Shown piece by piece: positions 63,349 through 64,000 of a stretch of 64,000 nt of DNA. Below the pieces are notes generated by a model. It was not told where the DNA came from and did no database searches. It saw only the letters and a list, made by a program, of their open reading frames with translations. Location of the stretch: assembly GCA_934660915.1 (NCBI GenBank), contig CAKUIF010000007.1:1-64000 (forward strand), in the 5' to 3' direction. Both the position numbers and the translations under genes were made by a program. Within the stretch, counting starts at the first letter, position 1; the number at the start of each line of letters is the position of its first letter. The stretch comes from an uncultured Olsenella sp. Its GTDB lineage: Bacteria; Actinomycetota; Coriobacteriia; Coriobacteriales; Atopobiaceae.

Positions 63349-64000
63349 ATGCGAAAACTCAAGGATGCGCTCAAGCGCGTAGCTGTGATCGGGGCGACGA
63401 TGGCCCTGACGCTCGGAATGGCCGCGCCGGCAACGACGGCGCTCGCCGCGGATCTTGCGGGGGGGGTGATTCGTCGGCCGCGCTAGAGCAGAACCAAAAG
63501 ACGGCGACCGAGCTCGACGAGAACCTGGAGACCAAGGTCACCCTCTCGTTCCCGGGCAAGCGCGAGGCCGAGCCGTCCGACGTTGTGTTCGTGCTTGATA
63601 AGTCCGGCGCCTCCGCGCAGATGGACATCTTCAACCAGGCCAAGGAGTTCCTGAGCCAGATTAGCCAGAAGGCCAAGGATGATGGTCTGGACATCAAGGT
63701 CGGCGTGGTCCTCTTTAACAAGGTCGGCAATGTCCAGCAGCCGCTGACCGATGTGGTTACGGGCTACGACGACATTCTGAGCGCGATGAACTCGACGGTT
63801 CGCTCCGGCACCAATATGCACGCCGGCCTTCTTGCCGCCAAGAGCATCCTTGACGCAGACACTGCTGTTAAGGCGGAGAACAAACACGTTATCCTGATCA
63901 GCGACGGCGCCACCTACCTCTACTGCAAAAACGGCGACTACACCACTCCGTATACCAGGTCCTTCGGCAGCGTCAACGGCGAGAACTCGATGGGTGGTAT
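63349..64000 (+). pseudogene. VWA-domain surface protein, out of frame in an 8-G tract, 3' end outside the window
   Basis: ATG at 63349 after AAGGAGAGGA. The first 37 codons encode a good signal peptide (AVIGATMALTLGMAAPATTA, LAADLA). Then G8 at 63459-63466 shifts into a frame that stops at 63484. With seven or ten G the frame continues GGDSSAALEQNQKT and stays open to the window end. It encodes a von Willebrand A domain with MIDAS residues DKSGAS near base 63598, SGTNMHAGL and LISDGAT. Probably a pilus-tip or adhesin protein, either phase variable (OFF here) or carrying a sequencing error. Confidence 0.85.

Overview
The window looks like a chromosomal segment of a high-GC anaerobic actinobacterium of the class Coriobacteriia. 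A Collinsella-like or Olsenella-like host fits best, but this is inferred from gene content and not from a marker gene. The evidence is GC-rich third codon positions, pyruvate:ferredoxin oxidoreductase, a dnaK-grpE-dnaJ-hspR operon of actinobacterial type, a MurT/GatD protein, a short SRP RNA, a tilS-hpt-ftsH block and LPXTG-type surface proteins.

Layout. 1-12.6 kb: the end of nifJ, a fused MurT-GatD lipid II amidotransferase, a glycosyltransferase, a LytS/LytR-type two-component system, a phosphodiesterase, PAP2 phosphatase, thioredoxin and pgi. 13-18 kb: a PRC/MgtE-N/CBS membrane protein translationally coupled to an atypical NRAMP transporter, the SRP RNA, a DedA protein, a second phosphodiesterase and a dense set of palindromes. 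18-30 kb: a sugar-catabolism region in which two LevR-like regulators with degenerate sigma-54-type AAA+ domains bracket a mannose-family PTS (IIB, IIC, IID, IIA), a cytoplasmic ceramidase-like hydrolase and malic enzyme. Two-subunit fumarate hydratase follows. 30-34 kb: the HspR-controlled chaperone operon. 34-42 kb: an accessory segment with a nuclease-like gene between nested hairpins, then about 6 kb (membrane LuxR regulator with two HTH domains, small secreted protein, ABC transporter) lying between two nearly identical 106-bp direct repeats. 42-59 kb: clpB, a kinase-less PASTA protein, hsp20, a WalJ-like hydrolase, tilS-hpt-ftsH, an aminotransferase, a toxin-antitoxin pair between inverted repeats, and a TPP-riboswitch-controlled thiCMED operon. 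59-64 kb: two paralogous winged-helix proteins around an array of 13-bp palindromes, then two cell-wall proteins. The second of these is frameshifted in a poly-G tract at the end of its signal peptide and is probably phase variable.

Several themes cross gene boundaries. dnaK, clpB and hsp20 share an inverted-repeat operator of HAIR type and a leader motif, consistent with one HspR regulon. Intergenic regions carry several families of palindromic repeats, and in one family a conserved core of about 50 nt appears with different inverted arms. A short motif (CTTCTT followed by T/G, C/G, C) is strikingly frequent, including as rare CTT-CTT leucine codons inside genes. The strongest candidates for undescribed biology are the repeat-bounded LuxR/secreted-protein/ABC cassette, the palindrome array with its paired winged-helix proteins, and the core-with-exchanged-arms repeats.
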